DNA of 64,000 bases from Haloarchaeobius litoreus (GTDB taxonomy: Archaea; Halobacteriota; Halobacteria; Halobacteriales; Natrialbaceae): assembly GCF_024495425.1 (NCBI RefSeq), contig NZ_JANHJR010000003.1:620001-684000 (forward strand), given 5' to 3'. The stretch's first letter is position 1, and each line of letters opens with the position of its first letter. The notes under the pieces are model-generated. The model saw nothing but the letters and a program-made list of their open reading frames with translations, made no database searches and was not told the origin of the DNA. Shown here piece by piece: positions 53,542 through 62,650 of this stretch. The translations under genes were made by a program, and so were the position numbers.

Positions 53542-55491
53542 ATGTCACGGGCCGATACGACCGGGTCAGCCGCGACAGTCGTCGCAGAGAACATCGGCGG
53601 TATCTCCAGCACCGAGGTCGAGATTCCCCCCGGCGTCACCGTGCTCACGGGTCGGAACGCGACGAACCGGACGTCGTTCCTCCAGACGATAATGGCGGGC
53701 GTGGGCAGCACCGACGTCTCGCTCAAAGGGGATGCCGACGAGGGGTCGGTCGAGCTCGAACTGGACGGGACGACGTACCGGCGAACGCTCAGCCGAACCG
53801 ACGGAACCGTCAGCTTCGGAGGTGAACCGTATCTCGACGACGCGTCCGTCGCCGACCTCTTCGCGTTCCTGCTCGAGTCGAACGCGGCCCGCCAGGCCGT
53901 CGTTCGCGACGACGACCTCCGGGAGTTGCTCATGCGACCGGTCGATACGGACGAGATCAAAGCCGAGATCGACCGCCTCGAACGCGAACGGGACGAGGTC
54001 GAGTCCGAGCTCGAAGCGATCGGGACGCTGAAGGGTGAACTGCCCGGCCTCGAGGCGCAGAAGTCGGAGCTGGTGTCCGAGATCGACGCCAAGCGAGCGG
54101 AGCTCGAGGACGTCGAAGCCGAGATCGAGTCGATGGACGCCGACGTCGACGAATCCCGGGCGGAGAAACAGGAGCTCGAATCACGGCTCGACGAACTCCG
54201 GACGCTCCGGTCCCAGCTGGACGACGTGCGGTCCGATATCGACATCGAGGAGGAGAGCATCGCATCCCTGCGGAGCGAACGCGCGGAGTTACAGGAGACA
54301 CGGGAGGCGTTGCCGGACGCCCCGATGGGGGAGCACGAACAGATCGAGCGGGACATCAGCCGACTCCACGAGGAGAAACAGCAGCTTGAGGCGACGGTCA
54401 GCGATCTCCAGGGCGTCATCCAGTTCAACGAGGAGATGCTGGACGGTGAGCAGTCGGCCGTCGGGGGCGCGCTCGACCCGAACGACGGGTCGACCGGTGC
54501 TGTCACGGATCGGCTGCTCGAAGACGAGGAGGTCGTCTGCTGGACCTGCGGGAGCGAGGTGCCGGAGGAGCGGATCGAGCAGATGCTCGAACAACTGCGT
54601 GACGTTCGGCAGGGGCACACCGCCGATATTCGAGAGCGAGAGGCCGAACTCGACGAGTTACGCTCCGAACAGCGCGAACGGGAGGAACAGCAACGGCGTC
54701 GTGACCAGGTCGAGCAGCAGTTGACGGACATCGAGAACGAACTCGACGACAGGGAGGCCCGACTGGCGGACCTCCGCGCCCGCAGGGAGGAGCTCAACGA
54801 GCAGATAGAGACCACCGAGTCGGCGGTCAGGCAACTGGAGTCGGAGGAGTTCTCCGACATCCTCGAACGCCACAAGGAGGCGAATCAGATCGAGTTCGAA
54901 CTCGGGCGGCTGGAGTCGGACCTCGACGACGTGACCGACCGGATCACGGAGATCGAGGATCGACTGGCCGAGGAGTCCGAACTGCAGCGGCAGCGAGAGA
55001 CGCTCCAGTCGGAACTCGAAGACCAGCGGACCCGAATCGACCGCATGGAACAGGAGGCGGTCGAAGAGTTCAACGACCGGATGGCGGACATCCTGGAGAT
55101 GCTGGACTACGACAACCTCGCACGGATCTGGATCGAGCGTGTCCAGCGGACCGTTCGAGAGGGACGACGCAACGTCGAGAAGACGGTGTTCGAGATGCAC
55201 ATCGTCCGGACGACCGAGTCGGGCGCGACCTACGAGGACACGGTCGACCACCTCTCGGAGAGCGAGCGCGAGGTGACGGGGTTGACGTTCGCGCTGGCGG
55301 GGTATCTCGTCCACGACCTCCACGAGACGGTCCCGTTCATGTTGCTGGATTCGCTGGAGGCGATCGACTCCGAACGAATCGCCGACCTCGTGTCGTACTT
55401 CTCGGAGTATCCGACGTACCTCGTCGTCGCGCTGCTCCCCGAGGACGCCCAGGCGCTCTCGCCGGCGTACACCCGAATCACCGAAATCTGA
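53542..55491 (+). CDS. Archaea-specific SMC-related protein with zinc hook
   Basis: The 649-aa protein has an N-terminal nucleotide-binding half, long coiled coils with a C-X2-C zinc hook (CWTCGS, C333 and C336) at the middle, and a C-terminal half with VTGLTFALAGYL and PFMLLDSLEAIDSERI (Walker B and D-loop-like). The Walker A position reads GRNATNRTS (37-45): the usual Gly and Lys of GKS/T are Asn and Arg. As I recall, this change is typical of a haloarchaeal SMC-related family. It converges with rdfA, 30 bases away. Confidence 0.85.
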   Translation: MSRADTTGSAATVVAENIGGISSTEVEIPPGVTVLTGRNATNRTSFLQTIMAGVGSTDVSLKGDADEGSVELELDGTTYRRTLSRTDGTVSFGGEPYLDDASVADLFAFLLESNAARQAVVRDDDLRELLMRPVDTDEIKAEIDRLERERDEVESELEAIGTLKGELPGLEAQKSELVSEIDAKRAELEDVEAEIESMDADVDESRAEKQELESRLDELRTLRSQLDDVRSDIDIEEESIASLRSERAELQETREALPDAPMGEHEQIERDISRLHEEKQQLEATVSDLQGVIQFNEEMLDGEQSAVGGALDPNDGSTGAVTDRLLEDEEVVCWTCGSEVPEERIEQMLEQLRDVRQGHTADIREREAELDELRSEQREREEQQRRRDQVEQQLTDIENELDDREARLADLRARREELNEQIETTESAVRQLESEEFSDILERHKEANQIEFELGRLESDLDDVTDRITEIEDRLAEESELQRQRETLQSELEDQRTRIDRMEQEAVEEFNDRMADILEMLDYDNLARIWIERVQRTVREGRRNVEKTVFEMHIVRTTESGATYEDTVDHLSESEREVTGLTFALAGYLVHDLHETVPFMLLDSLEAIDSERIADLVSYFSEYPTYLVVALLPEDAQALSPAYTRITEI

Positions 55492-55521
55492 GACGAGAGC
55501 CGGAACGCCCTCCCGCCCCCG

Positions 55522-56157
55522 CTATCCGGACTGGCACTCACAGCTCCCCTCGCGCAGGAGTTCGATCAGACCGTACTGCGTGTCGCAGTCCTCGCAGAGG
55601 ACGCTGATGTCGATGAAGAGACGGTACTCCCCGATGGAGAGCCGGTCGGTCGAATCGAGCTGGTCGATGCTCTTCTCGGCGACCGAGCGGGTTCGCGACG
55701 TGAGACGCTGGATGGTTTCGATCACGTTGTCGACGCGTGTCTCGTCGTCGTCGCCTCGGTCGTACTCGGCGCCCCGATACGCCGTGAGGTAGGAGCGGAC
55801 CGCCTGATACGTGACGAAATCGCGCTCGAGCTGGTCGATGTCTACGCCGTTCTGCTCGAGTCGCTGCTGGGCCTCCGTTCGGTTCCCGCTGCTGACGTCG
55901 TCGCTCGTCAACAGCCGGTACAGGTTGTCGACCTCGCCGTCGACCGACGACACGTCCGCGTCGTGCAGCGCGGCGTCGAGCAGTCGCTTGTTGAACCGGT
56001 CGGCCAGGGCGCGGAGACTCTCCCGCTGGTCGCCGTCCGCCGTCCAGCGCGCTTCGAGCTGGTCGCCGAACCGCTCGCCGAGGCCGTACTGCTCGATGAG
56101 GCGTGCAACCTTGCTGTTCACCCTGTCACCCGCGTCCTCGTCGGCGTTCGAAGGCAT
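55522..56157 (-). CDS. rdfA: Rod-determining factor RdfA-like protein
   Basis: The 211-aa protein has the RdfA outline: KVARLIEQYGLGERFGDQLE, a RESLRALADRFNKRLLDAA helix pair, DGEVDNLYRLLTSDDVSSG, VTYQAVRSYLTAYRGAEY, and a C-terminal double-Cys end (LCEDC near 188-192, then CECQ). RdfA proteins influence rod shape in haloarchaea and occur beside SMC-related genes, as here. TTTTAATAC about 30 bases upstream (minus strand, near 56187-56195) is a good TATA box. Confidence 0.82.
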   Translation of the reverse strand: MPSNADEDAGDRVNSKVARLIEQYGLGERFGDQLEARWTADGDQRESLRALADRFNKRLLDAALHDADVSSVDGEVDNLYRLLTSDDVSSGNRTEAQQRLEQNGVDIDQLERDFVTYQAVRSYLTAYRGAEYDRGDDDETRVDNVIETIQRLTSRTRSVAEKSIDQLDSTDRLSIGEYRLFIDISVLCEDCDTQYGLIELLREGSCECQSG

Positions 56158-56609
56158 TCGTTCCGTCAGCTTGGCGCGACTGTCGTATTAAAACGACGGT
56201 TCCACGTCCGGACGGGGGGACGGGACGACCGGACGGCCAAGAATAACAGGCGTAGTTTCGTTATTCTGGTGGCGAGCCGGGTCGTCGCTCGCCTCGGTCG
56301 ACCGAGATGCTGACGCACCGTTCGGGCATCCGTGACGCTGGTCCGTGAGACGTGTGCTTCCGGATGGGTGCGTCAGTACGCCCGTCCGGGTCGTTCAACC
56401 GGCATTCCGACCTGACCATGTCCCGTTCCACGATGTCGGACGCCCGTTTTTCGAGAGAGTACGGGTGTAACAGCCGCCGATGGAAATTTATCGGCTTGTA
56501 GTGAGAAATAAACTAATCTGGGGGATATTACCACACATGTTCCGAAAACTCACCCGAGACATCGAACTATCGTCCGTTTCATGTATGTGGGATGCTGACA
56601 ACCAACACA
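56158..56609. other. Intergenic region, nothing beyond the rdfA promoter
   Basis: 450 bases between the rdfA start and the 3' end of the IclR gene. Apart from the rdfA TATA box I saw only an A/T-rich patch (AAATAAACTAATC near 56503-56516). No gene, repeat or RNA is supported. Confidence 0.4.
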
Positions 56610-57374
56610 TCACGAGTACGTGACGTTGAGTTCGATGACGTTGACGGTCTCGAGCACCTTCTCCGGGAGGGTGTTCCGGAACCGGTCGTCACGGATGCGA
56701 TGCGAGGGACCGGAGACGCTGACCGCACCGAGAACGCGGTTGTCGTTGCTCAGGACCGGAGCCGCGACACAGCGGAGGCCCTTCAGTCGCTCCTCGTCGT
56801 CGAAGGCGTAGCCACGCTCGCGGATGTCCGCGAGCTGGTCGAATAGTTCGTCCCGGTCCGTGACCGTCTTCGGCGTCGTCTGTTCCAGCCCGTGCATCTC
56901 GATGATCTCGTCGACCCTGGACTCGGGGAGATGCGCCAGAATCGACTTCCCGAGCGCCGTCGAGTGGAGCGAGACGCGCGTCCCGACGTGGGCTTCCACC
57001 TGCACCGCCGCCTCCCCCCGGGCTCGCTGGAGGTACGTCCCTCGTCCGTGCTCCTCGATGAGGAAGTTCGCAAGTTCGTCCGTCTCGTCGGCCAGCCGGG
57101 CGACCTCGGGCTCCGCGATGTTGTATATCTGCCGTCGGTTCCGCGCGTACGCACCCAGTTCCAGGAACCGGATGCCGACCTCGTACTGTCCCCCGTCGTT
57201 GACCACGTACTCCTCCTGTTCGAGCGTACTGAGGTAGTTGTGGACCGTACTGCGCGGGAGGTCGGTGTGCTCAGCGAGCTCCGACACGCCCGCGCCGTCG
57301 AGCGAGTGGAGTGCCTCGACGATCCGGAACGTCGTCTCGGTGGATTTGATCGGATTCTTGGCTGGCGTTCCCAT
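56610..57374 (-). CDS. xacR: IclR-family regulator of pentose catabolism (XacR-like)
   Basis: The ATG at 57374 (MGTPAKNPIKSTE) gives a 254-aa IclR protein. It has an N-terminal winged helix (GVSELAEHTDLPRSTVHNYL, about 28-47) and an effector domain (LQRARGEAAVQVEAHVGTRV, LHSTALGKSILAHLPE). In Haloferax, the IclR protein XacR activates xylose/arabinose genes. This one stands beside the oxidative pentose genes, so the same role is inferred. It could also sense gluconate or another sugar acid. Confidence 0.78.
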   Translation of the reverse strand: MGTPAKNPIKSTETTFRIVEALHSLDGAGVSELAEHTDLPRSTVHNYLSTLEQEEYVVNDGGQYEVGIRFLELGAYARNRRQIYNIAEPEVARLADETDELANFLIEEHGRGTYLQRARGEAAVQVEAHVGTRVSLHSTALGKSILAHLPESRVDEIIEMHGLEQTTPKTVTDRDELFDQLADIRERGYAFDDEERLKGLRCVAAPVLSNDNRVLGAVSVSGPSHRIRDDRFRNTLPEKVLETVNVIELNVTYS

Positions 57375-57475
57375 GACACAGTGGTGCACGGTCCGCAATC
57401 ATAAATCTTCTTTCCACGATGTGGAACGGAGTGGCCGGAGCGTGCGATACGTTCGACAGAGAAGAGCGGGCGACC

Positions 57476-58924
57476 TCAGTAGTTCAGATACACCGTCTTC
57501 GTCGACGTGTAGAAGTCGAGTGCGGCGTCGCCCTGCTCGCGGTACGTGTCCGTCGAGGAGCGTTTGTACCCACCGAAGGGCACGTGGAGTGCGAGACCCG
57601 TGGTCTTCTCGTTGACCTTCGCGACGCCGGCCTCGATCTCGTCGACGAACCGGTGGGCCTGGTCGAGGTCGTTCGTCAGCACACTCGCCGACAGGCCGTA
57701 CTCGACGTCGTTCGCGACCGCGATCGCCTCGTCGAAGTCGTCCACCTCGATGACCGAGAGCACCGGGCCGAACACCTCCTCCTGTGCGATACGCATCCCG
57801 GGATCGACGTCGGCGAAGACGGTCGGTTCGACGAAATGGCCGTCCGCGTGTGCCTCGTCGTCGGGGACGCCACCACCGGTCGCCAGCGTCGCCCCCTCCG
57901 TTCGGCCGACGTCGACGTACCGCAGTGTGCCCTCCAGTTCGGACTCGCTGACGTGCGGTCCCATGTCCGCACCGGCACGCCCGTCACCGATACGCAGCCC
58001 CTCGGCGTACTCGACGATGCCATCGAGGAACTCGTCGTACTGGTCGGTCGTCACGATGGCCCGCGAACAGGCGGTACAGGCCTGTCCGGTGACACCGAAC
58101 GCACCGGAACCGACGATGTCGACCGCCGTCTCGATGTCGGCGCTGTCGGTGACGATTGTCGGGTTCTTGCCGCCCATCTCGCATTGCGCGCGCTTCTGGT
58201 CCGCCGTCGCGGCCTCGTACACCTGTGTCCCGACAGCTGCGCTGCCGGTGAACGAGATGGCGTCGACGTCCTCGTGGGTCACGATGGCGTCGCCGACCTC
58301 GCTGCCCGACCCGAGGACGTAGTTGACCACGCCGTCGGGGACGCCGGCGTCGTCGAGGCACTCGACGATTGCGCCGCCCACGAGCGGGGCCTGGAGTGCA
58401 GGTTTGAACACGACCGTGTTTCCAGCCGCGAGCGCCGGCGCGATCTTCCACGCGGGGATGGCGATGGGATAGTTCCACGGCGTGATCAGCCCGGCGACCC
58501 CGAGGGGTTCGCGCCGGGTCGACAGCGTCGCGTCCGGCCCGCCCGCCGACTTGACGGTCCCGCCCACGTCGAGTGCCTTCTCCGCGTAGTAGGCGAAGAT
58601 GTCGACCGCGCGCTGGACCTCCCCTTCGGCCTCCGCGAGGGTCTTCCCCTCCTCTCGACTGAGCAGGTCCGTGAGTTCGTCCTTTCGGGCACCGAGCTCC
58701 TGCGACGTCCGTCGCAGGATCGCACCGCGGTCGGCGCCGGACATCCCGGCCCAGTCGTCGGTCACCGCCGCGGCGGCTGCGACCGCCCGGTCGGCGTCGT
58801 CGGCGTCCGCCTGCCGGCAGGTCGCGACGAGGTCGGTCGTGTCCGCCGGGTTCCGCACCTCGAAGGTGGTCCCCGCGTCCGGTTCTAGCCACTGCCCGTC
58901 GATGTAGGAAGCGCTGGCTCGCAT
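57476..58924 (-). CDS. xacF: Alpha-ketoglutarate semialdehyde dehydrogenase-like ALDH
   Basis: The 482-aa aldehyde dehydrogenase has FKPALQAPL (cofactor Lys), the ISFTGSAAVG loop, CEMGGKNP with the general-base Glu, and the catalytic Cys in GQACTACSR near 285. A C-terminal PFGGYKRSSTDTYREQG follows. In the Weimberg-type pentose route it would oxidise 2-oxoglutarate semialdehyde to 2-oxoglutarate (XacF). The substrate is assigned by context: dehydratases and xylose dehydrogenase lie next to it. GCAATAAGTC on the minus strand near 58951-58960 is a likely TATA box. Confidence 0.85.
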   Translation of the reverse strand: MRASASYIDGQWLEPDAGTTFEVRNPADTTDLVATCRQADADDADRAVAAAAAVTDDWAGMSGADRGAILRRTSQELGARKDELTDLLSREEGKTLAEAEGEVQRAVDIFAYYAEKALDVGGTVKSAGGPDATLSTRREPLGVAGLITPWNYPIAIPAWKIAPALAAGNTVVFKPALQAPLVGGAIVECLDDAGVPDGVVNYVLGSGSEVGDAIVTHEDVDAISFTGSAAVGTQVYEAATADQKRAQCEMGGKNPTIVTDSADIETAVDIVGSGAFGVTGQACTACSRAIVTTDQYDEFLDGIVEYAEGLRIGDGRAGADMGPHVSESELEGTLRYVDVGRTEGATLATGGGVPDDEAHADGHFVEPTVFADVDPGMRIAQEEVFGPVLSVIEVDDFDEAIAVANDVEYGLSASVLTNDLDQAHRFVDEIEAGVAKVNEKTTGLALHVPFGGYKRSSTDTYREQGDAALDFYTSTKTVYLNY

Positions 58925-59009
58925 CGTCGTCTCGATTATCTTCGTCGTGACTTATTGCTGTTTGGGTGGCACGGCGATCGGGTGACGGTGCGGTCGTCGA
59001 CGACGAAGG

Positions 59010-60092
59010 TCAGCGCTCGAGGACGGCCGGTCGCGGGAGCGAGACGTCGAATCCGACGGCCTCGGCCGTCTGGGTCGGCCACTCCCCCGTGTCCGTCAGC
59101 ACCTCGAACCCGTCGTCGACGACCACGGTGTCCTCGCTCTTCGCTCCCCGAACGGTCGGGTTCCAGGCGTAGGCCATCGGGAGCGTCACCGGCGCGTCGG
59201 AGTCGGGGGTGGCGATCCACTCCCGGCCCGCGTAGCCGGCGGCCCCGCCCTGGTGGTGCTCGCGCCATTCCTCCGGGACGCCGCCCGCGGCGTAGGCATC
59301 TCGGATGGACGTGAAGACGTCGCCCGCGGTCCCACCTGCTCGGCCGACGCTGCGGGTCGCCGCGAGCGCGGTCGTTTCGACGCGTGCCGCGATTGCGTGG
59401 CGGTCCTGCAGCCACGCTGGTGGGTCGAAGGCGATGGTCCGGGTACAGCTCGCGTACAGTCCGTCACGGGTCGCCGTCACCGAGACGAGGGCGTAGTCCC
59501 CCAGTGGTGCGTCCTGGGGCGTGTAGTGCCGGTACTTCGGTGCACGGGCGCCACCACCGACGAGCACGACGGGCGCTTCGATATCTCGTCCGGCCAGCGC
59601 ACAGCGAATCTCCGTGGCCGTCTCGCGTTCCGTCGCGTCCGGGTCGACCGTCCGACAGACCGTCTCGACGGCGGCCGCCGTCTCCCGTCCGAGCGTCCGA
59701 TACGCCGTGAGGTCGTCGGGGGTGAGCGGCTGGCGGAGCTCGCTCCCGTCGATGCGCTCGAAGCCCGGAACGTCGAAGTCAGCGCCCGCGGGCACCGGAC
59801 TGTGGTCGGCGACGGCCGCCGCGAGCGACGATTCGTGCCAGGGCACGCTCACCACCCGGACGTCGTCGGGAAGCTCCTCGGCCCGCAGTCGCGGTTCCTC
59901 GATACTGTCGGTCACGACGGTCAGCTCGTCGCCGTCGTATCCGGCCGCCGCCGTGCCGACCGGCGCGTGCCTGTCGACGAGGTTGTCGCCACCGGTCAGC
60001 CACGCGAAGGCGTTCGGACGCGCGAACCAGACCGCCTCGAGGCCGCGGTCGGCGAGCAGGGAGTCCAGCCGTGTTCGCTTACTCGGAGTCAC
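59010..60092 (-). CDS. M24-family (Xaa-Pro peptidase-like) protein, metal ligands doubtful
   Basis: The start is a GTG at 60092. The 360-aa protein has the creatinase N-terminal domain (LLADRGLEAVWFARPNAFAWLTGG) and a C-terminal pita-bread fold (HHQGGAAGYAGREW, AYAWNPTVRGAKSEDTVVV). Where M24 peptidases have two Asp, here only CTRT and similar residues appear, so the metal site may be incomplete. It therefore may not be a peptidase; creatinase-like hydrolysis or a pathway-specific job is possible. It lies between the ALDH and dehydratase genes. Confidence 0.72.
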   Translation of the reverse strand: MTPSKRTRLDSLLADRGLEAVWFARPNAFAWLTGGDNLVDRHAPVGTAAAGYDGDELTVVTDSIEEPRLRAEELPDDVRVVSVPWHESSLAAAVADHSPVPAGADFDVPGFERIDGSELRQPLTPDDLTAYRTLGRETAAAVETVCRTVDPDATERETATEIRCALAGRDIEAPVVLVGGGARAPKYRHYTPQDAPLGDYALVSVTATRDGLYASCTRTIAFDPPAWLQDRHAIAARVETTALAATRSVGRAGGTAGDVFTSIRDAYAAGGVPEEWREHHQGGAAGYAGREWIATPDSDAPVTLPMAYAWNPTVRGAKSEDTVVVDDGFEVLTDTGEWPTQTAEAVGFDVSLPRPAVLER

Positions 60093-60189
60093 GGCTGTTC
60101 CGTGGCACGCCGAGGAGAATAGTTCTGTCGCCGGTCGAGGCCCACGGTTCCGGAACGGCGGCCGGACGAGGGGTCACGGCTGCGGGGAA

Positions 60190-60199
60190 GATATAAATC
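60190..60199 (+). promoter_or_regulatory. TATA box of the dehydratase gene
   Basis: GATATAAATC centres about 30 bases before the ATG at 60225, fitting a leaderless or short-leader transcript. Confidence 0.55.
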
Positions 60200-60224
60200 A
60201 CAGTCCACAGAGATAACGGACGCA

Positions 60225-61460
60225 ATGGTTCATCACGACCGATTGAGCGACCCGAACGCGGAGTACACGATGCGCGACCTCTCGGGCGAGACACTCGGCC
60301 TCGACGCGGACCGGGGGATCCGAGACGCCGAGATAACCGACGTCCAGACGACGATGGTCGACGGGAACTACCCGTGGATCCTCGTCCGCGTCTACACGGA
60401 TGCCGGCATCGTCGGAACCGGCGAGTCCTACTGGGGCGGCGGCGACACCGCCATCGTCGACCGGATGCGGCCCTTCCTGCTCGGCGAGAACCCGCTCGAC
60501 GTCGACCGCCTGTACGAACATCTCGTCCAGAAGATGTCGGGCGAGGGCTCCGTCTCCGGGAAGGTCATCTCGGCCATCTCCGGCATCGAGATCGCCCTGC
60601 ACGACGCCGCGGGGAAGCTCCTCGACGTCCCCGTCTACCAGCTGCTGGGGGGCAAGTACCGCGACGAGGTCCGCGTCTACTGCGACTGTCACGCCGGCGA
60701 CGAGGCCGAGCCCGAATCCAACGCCGACGAAGCCGAGCGGGTGGTCGAGGAACTCGGCTACGACGCGCTCAAGTTCGACCTCGACGTCCCCTCCGGCTAC
60801 GAGGTCGACCGGGCGCACCGGCACCTGCGGCAGCCGGCGATCGAGCACAAGGTCGAGATCGTCGAGGCCGTCACCGAGCGCATCGGTGACCGCGCGGACG
60901 TCGCGTTCGACTGTCACTGGTCGTACGGTGCCGGGAGCGCGAAGCGACTGGCCGAGGCGCTCGAGCCCTACGACGTCTGGTGGCTGGAGGACCCGATTCC
61001 GCCGGAGAACCACGACGTGCAGCGCACCGTCACGGAATCGACGTCGACCCCCATCGCGACCGGCGAGAACGTCTTCCGGACACACGGTCAGCGCCGGCTG
61101 TTGACCGAGGAGGCCGTCGACATCATCGCGCCCGACATCCCGAAGGTGGGCGGCCTCCGCGAGGGGATGAAGATCGCGAACCTCGCGGACGTGTTCTACG
61201 TGCCCGTCGCGATGCACAACGTCGCCTCGCCCATCGGGACGATGGCGAGCGCACAGCTGGGGGCGGCCATCCCGAACGCGCTCGCCGTCGAGTTCCACTC
61301 CTACCAGCTCGGCTGGTGGGAGGACCTCGTCGCGGAGTCGGACCTCATCGAGGGCGGACGGATGACGATTCCGGAGGAGCCGGGGCTGGGGCTCACGCTC
61401 GACATGGACACCGTCGCCGAGAAGATGGTCGACGGCGAGGAGCTGTTCGACGAAGCGTGA
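60225..61460 (+). CDS. xacD: Sugar-acid dehydratase of the enolase superfamily (xylonate/gluconate type)
   Basis: The 411-aa protein belongs to the mandelate-racemase/muconate-lactonising family. It has a capping domain, ALKFDLDVP near 185, metal ligands in DVAFDCHW, WWLEDPIPPE and IATGENVF, and a basic His in VAMHNVASP near 330. It resembles haloarchaeal gluconate/xylonate dehydratases. With Gfo6, the FAH-family enzyme and the ALDH as neighbours, I favour dehydration of xylonate to 2-keto-3-deoxyxylonate (XacD). Gluconate dehydratase (GnaD) is very close in sequence and remains possible. Confidence 0.82.
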   Translation: MVHHDRLSDPNAEYTMRDLSGETLGLDADRGIRDAEITDVQTTMVDGNYPWILVRVYTDAGIVGTGESYWGGGDTAIVDRMRPFLLGENPLDVDRLYEHLVQKMSGEGSVSGKVISAISGIEIALHDAAGKLLDVPVYQLLGGKYRDEVRVYCDCHAGDEAEPESNADEAERVVEELGYDALKFDLDVPSGYEVDRAHRHLRQPAIEHKVEIVEAVTERIGDRADVAFDCHWSYGAGSAKRLAEALEPYDVWWLEDPIPPENHDVQRTVTESTSTPIATGENVFRTHGQRRLLTEEAVDIIAPDIPKVGGLREGMKIANLADVFYVPVAMHNVASPIGTMASAQLGAAIPNALAVEFHSYQLGWWEDLVAESDLIEGGRMTIPEEPGLGLTLDMDTVAEKMVDGEELFDEA

Positions 61461-61693
61461 CGCGCTTCGTCGAGCCAGCGAGTCGCAGCGCGAACGAAGT
61501 GAGCGACCGTCTCGCGCGGTTCGATGCGGCGTAGCGAGGCTGCTGTCGGCGGTCGATAGTTCGGCGTTCGCGTGCAGTCGTGAGCCACGCCCCGGTCCCG
61601 AGCGGAGCCGTTGTTGCGGCCGCTCACGCAGGCGTAACAAGCAGAATCGCGCGACGGCGAAAGTTTGATAGTGCGTCACACAGACGACCAGAT

Positions 61694-62557
61694 ATGCGGT
61701 ATTACCAACTCCGCAGACGCGGAGAGTCGACACTCGCCGCCGTGACGGAATCGGGTGCGTACGACCTCTCGTCGGTCAAGCCGGACCTGGCGTCGTTCGC
61801 GGACCTCGTCAGCACCGCCGAGATCATCGACCGGCCGCCCGACGAGATCGTCACCCCACTTCTCGACGATGCGACGGAGCTCTCGATGGAGGCGGTCCAG
61901 GCCAACTGCACCCTTCCGGTCGACGTCGACGAGGTCTGGGCGGCCGGCGTCACCTACCAGATCAGCGAGGAGGCACGAAAGGAAGAGAGCAACATGGCCC
62001 AGATGTACATCGACGTCTACGACGCCGAGCGGCCCGAACTGTTCTTCAAAGCGCAGGGGGACCGGACCGTCGGCCCGGACGACGCCATCGGTGTCCGCGC
62101 CGATTCGAACTGGAACGTCCCCGAACCGGAGCTGGGTATCGTGCTGTACCGCGGCCAGCCGGTCGGCTACACGGTCGGGAACGACGTGAGCAGTCGCGAG
62201 ATAGAGGGGGAGAACCCGCTGTACCTCCCACAGGCGAAGATCTACGAACGGTGCTGCTCGCTCGGGCCCTGCGTGTCGACGGACATCGCCGACCCGCACG
62301 CACTCGAGATGTCGATGACCATCACGCGGGACGAGGAGCCCGTCTACCAGGAGACGACCAACACCGCGGAGATGGTCCGGACCTGCGAAGAGCTCGTCTC
62401 GTACTACACCCGGCACAACGTCCTCCCCGAGGTCGCCGTGCTCCTGACCGGAACGTCGCTCGTCCCCGAGGAGGGGTTCACGCTCCAGGCCGGCGACCAC
62501 GTCGACATCGAGGTCGAGGACATCGGCGTCCTCTCGAACCCCGTCGTCAGCGTCTGA
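61694..62557 (+). CDS. xacE: 2-keto-3-deoxyxylonate dehydratase-like FAH-family protein
   Basis: The ATG at 61694 (MRYYQLRRRGE) is preferred to a long extension. The 287-aa protein is of the fumarylacetoacetate-hydrolase fold: VWAAGVTYQIS, PELFFKAQGDRTVG, the metal ligands in VPEPELGIVL, GNDVSSREIEG and a GFTLQAGDHVDIEVEDIG end. In Haloferax, XacE of this family turns 2-keto-3-deoxyxylonate into 2-oxoglutarate semialdehyde. The neighbours support that step. Confidence 0.85.
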   Translation: MRYYQLRRRGESTLAAVTESGAYDLSSVKPDLASFADLVSTAEIIDRPPDEIVTPLLDDATELSMEAVQANCTLPVDVDEVWAAGVTYQISEEARKEESNMAQMYIDVYDAERPELFFKAQGDRTVGPDDAIGVRADSNWNVPEPELGIVLYRGQPVGYTVGNDVSSREIEGENPLYLPQAKIYERCCSLGPCVSTDIADPHALEMSMTITRDEEPVYQETTNTAEMVRTCEELVSYYTRHNVLPEVAVLLTGTSLVPEEGFTLQAGDHVDIEVEDIGVLSNPVVSV

Positions 62558-62615
62558 ACGCGCCGTCGAGCACTGGCCAGCGGCAGTCACCCGTGCCGTC
62601 ACCGGGCAGCCGGCG

Positions 62616-62625
62616 TGAACTTTTA
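62616..62625 (+). promoter_or_regulatory. TATA box of the xylose dehydrogenase gene
   Basis: AACTTTTATG sits about 30 bases before the ATG at 62651. The gene thus seems to have its own leaderless promoter, with no ribosome-binding site before the ATG. Confidence 0.5.
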
Positions 62626-62650
62626 TGTGGGTACTCGTCACCTCTCGACT

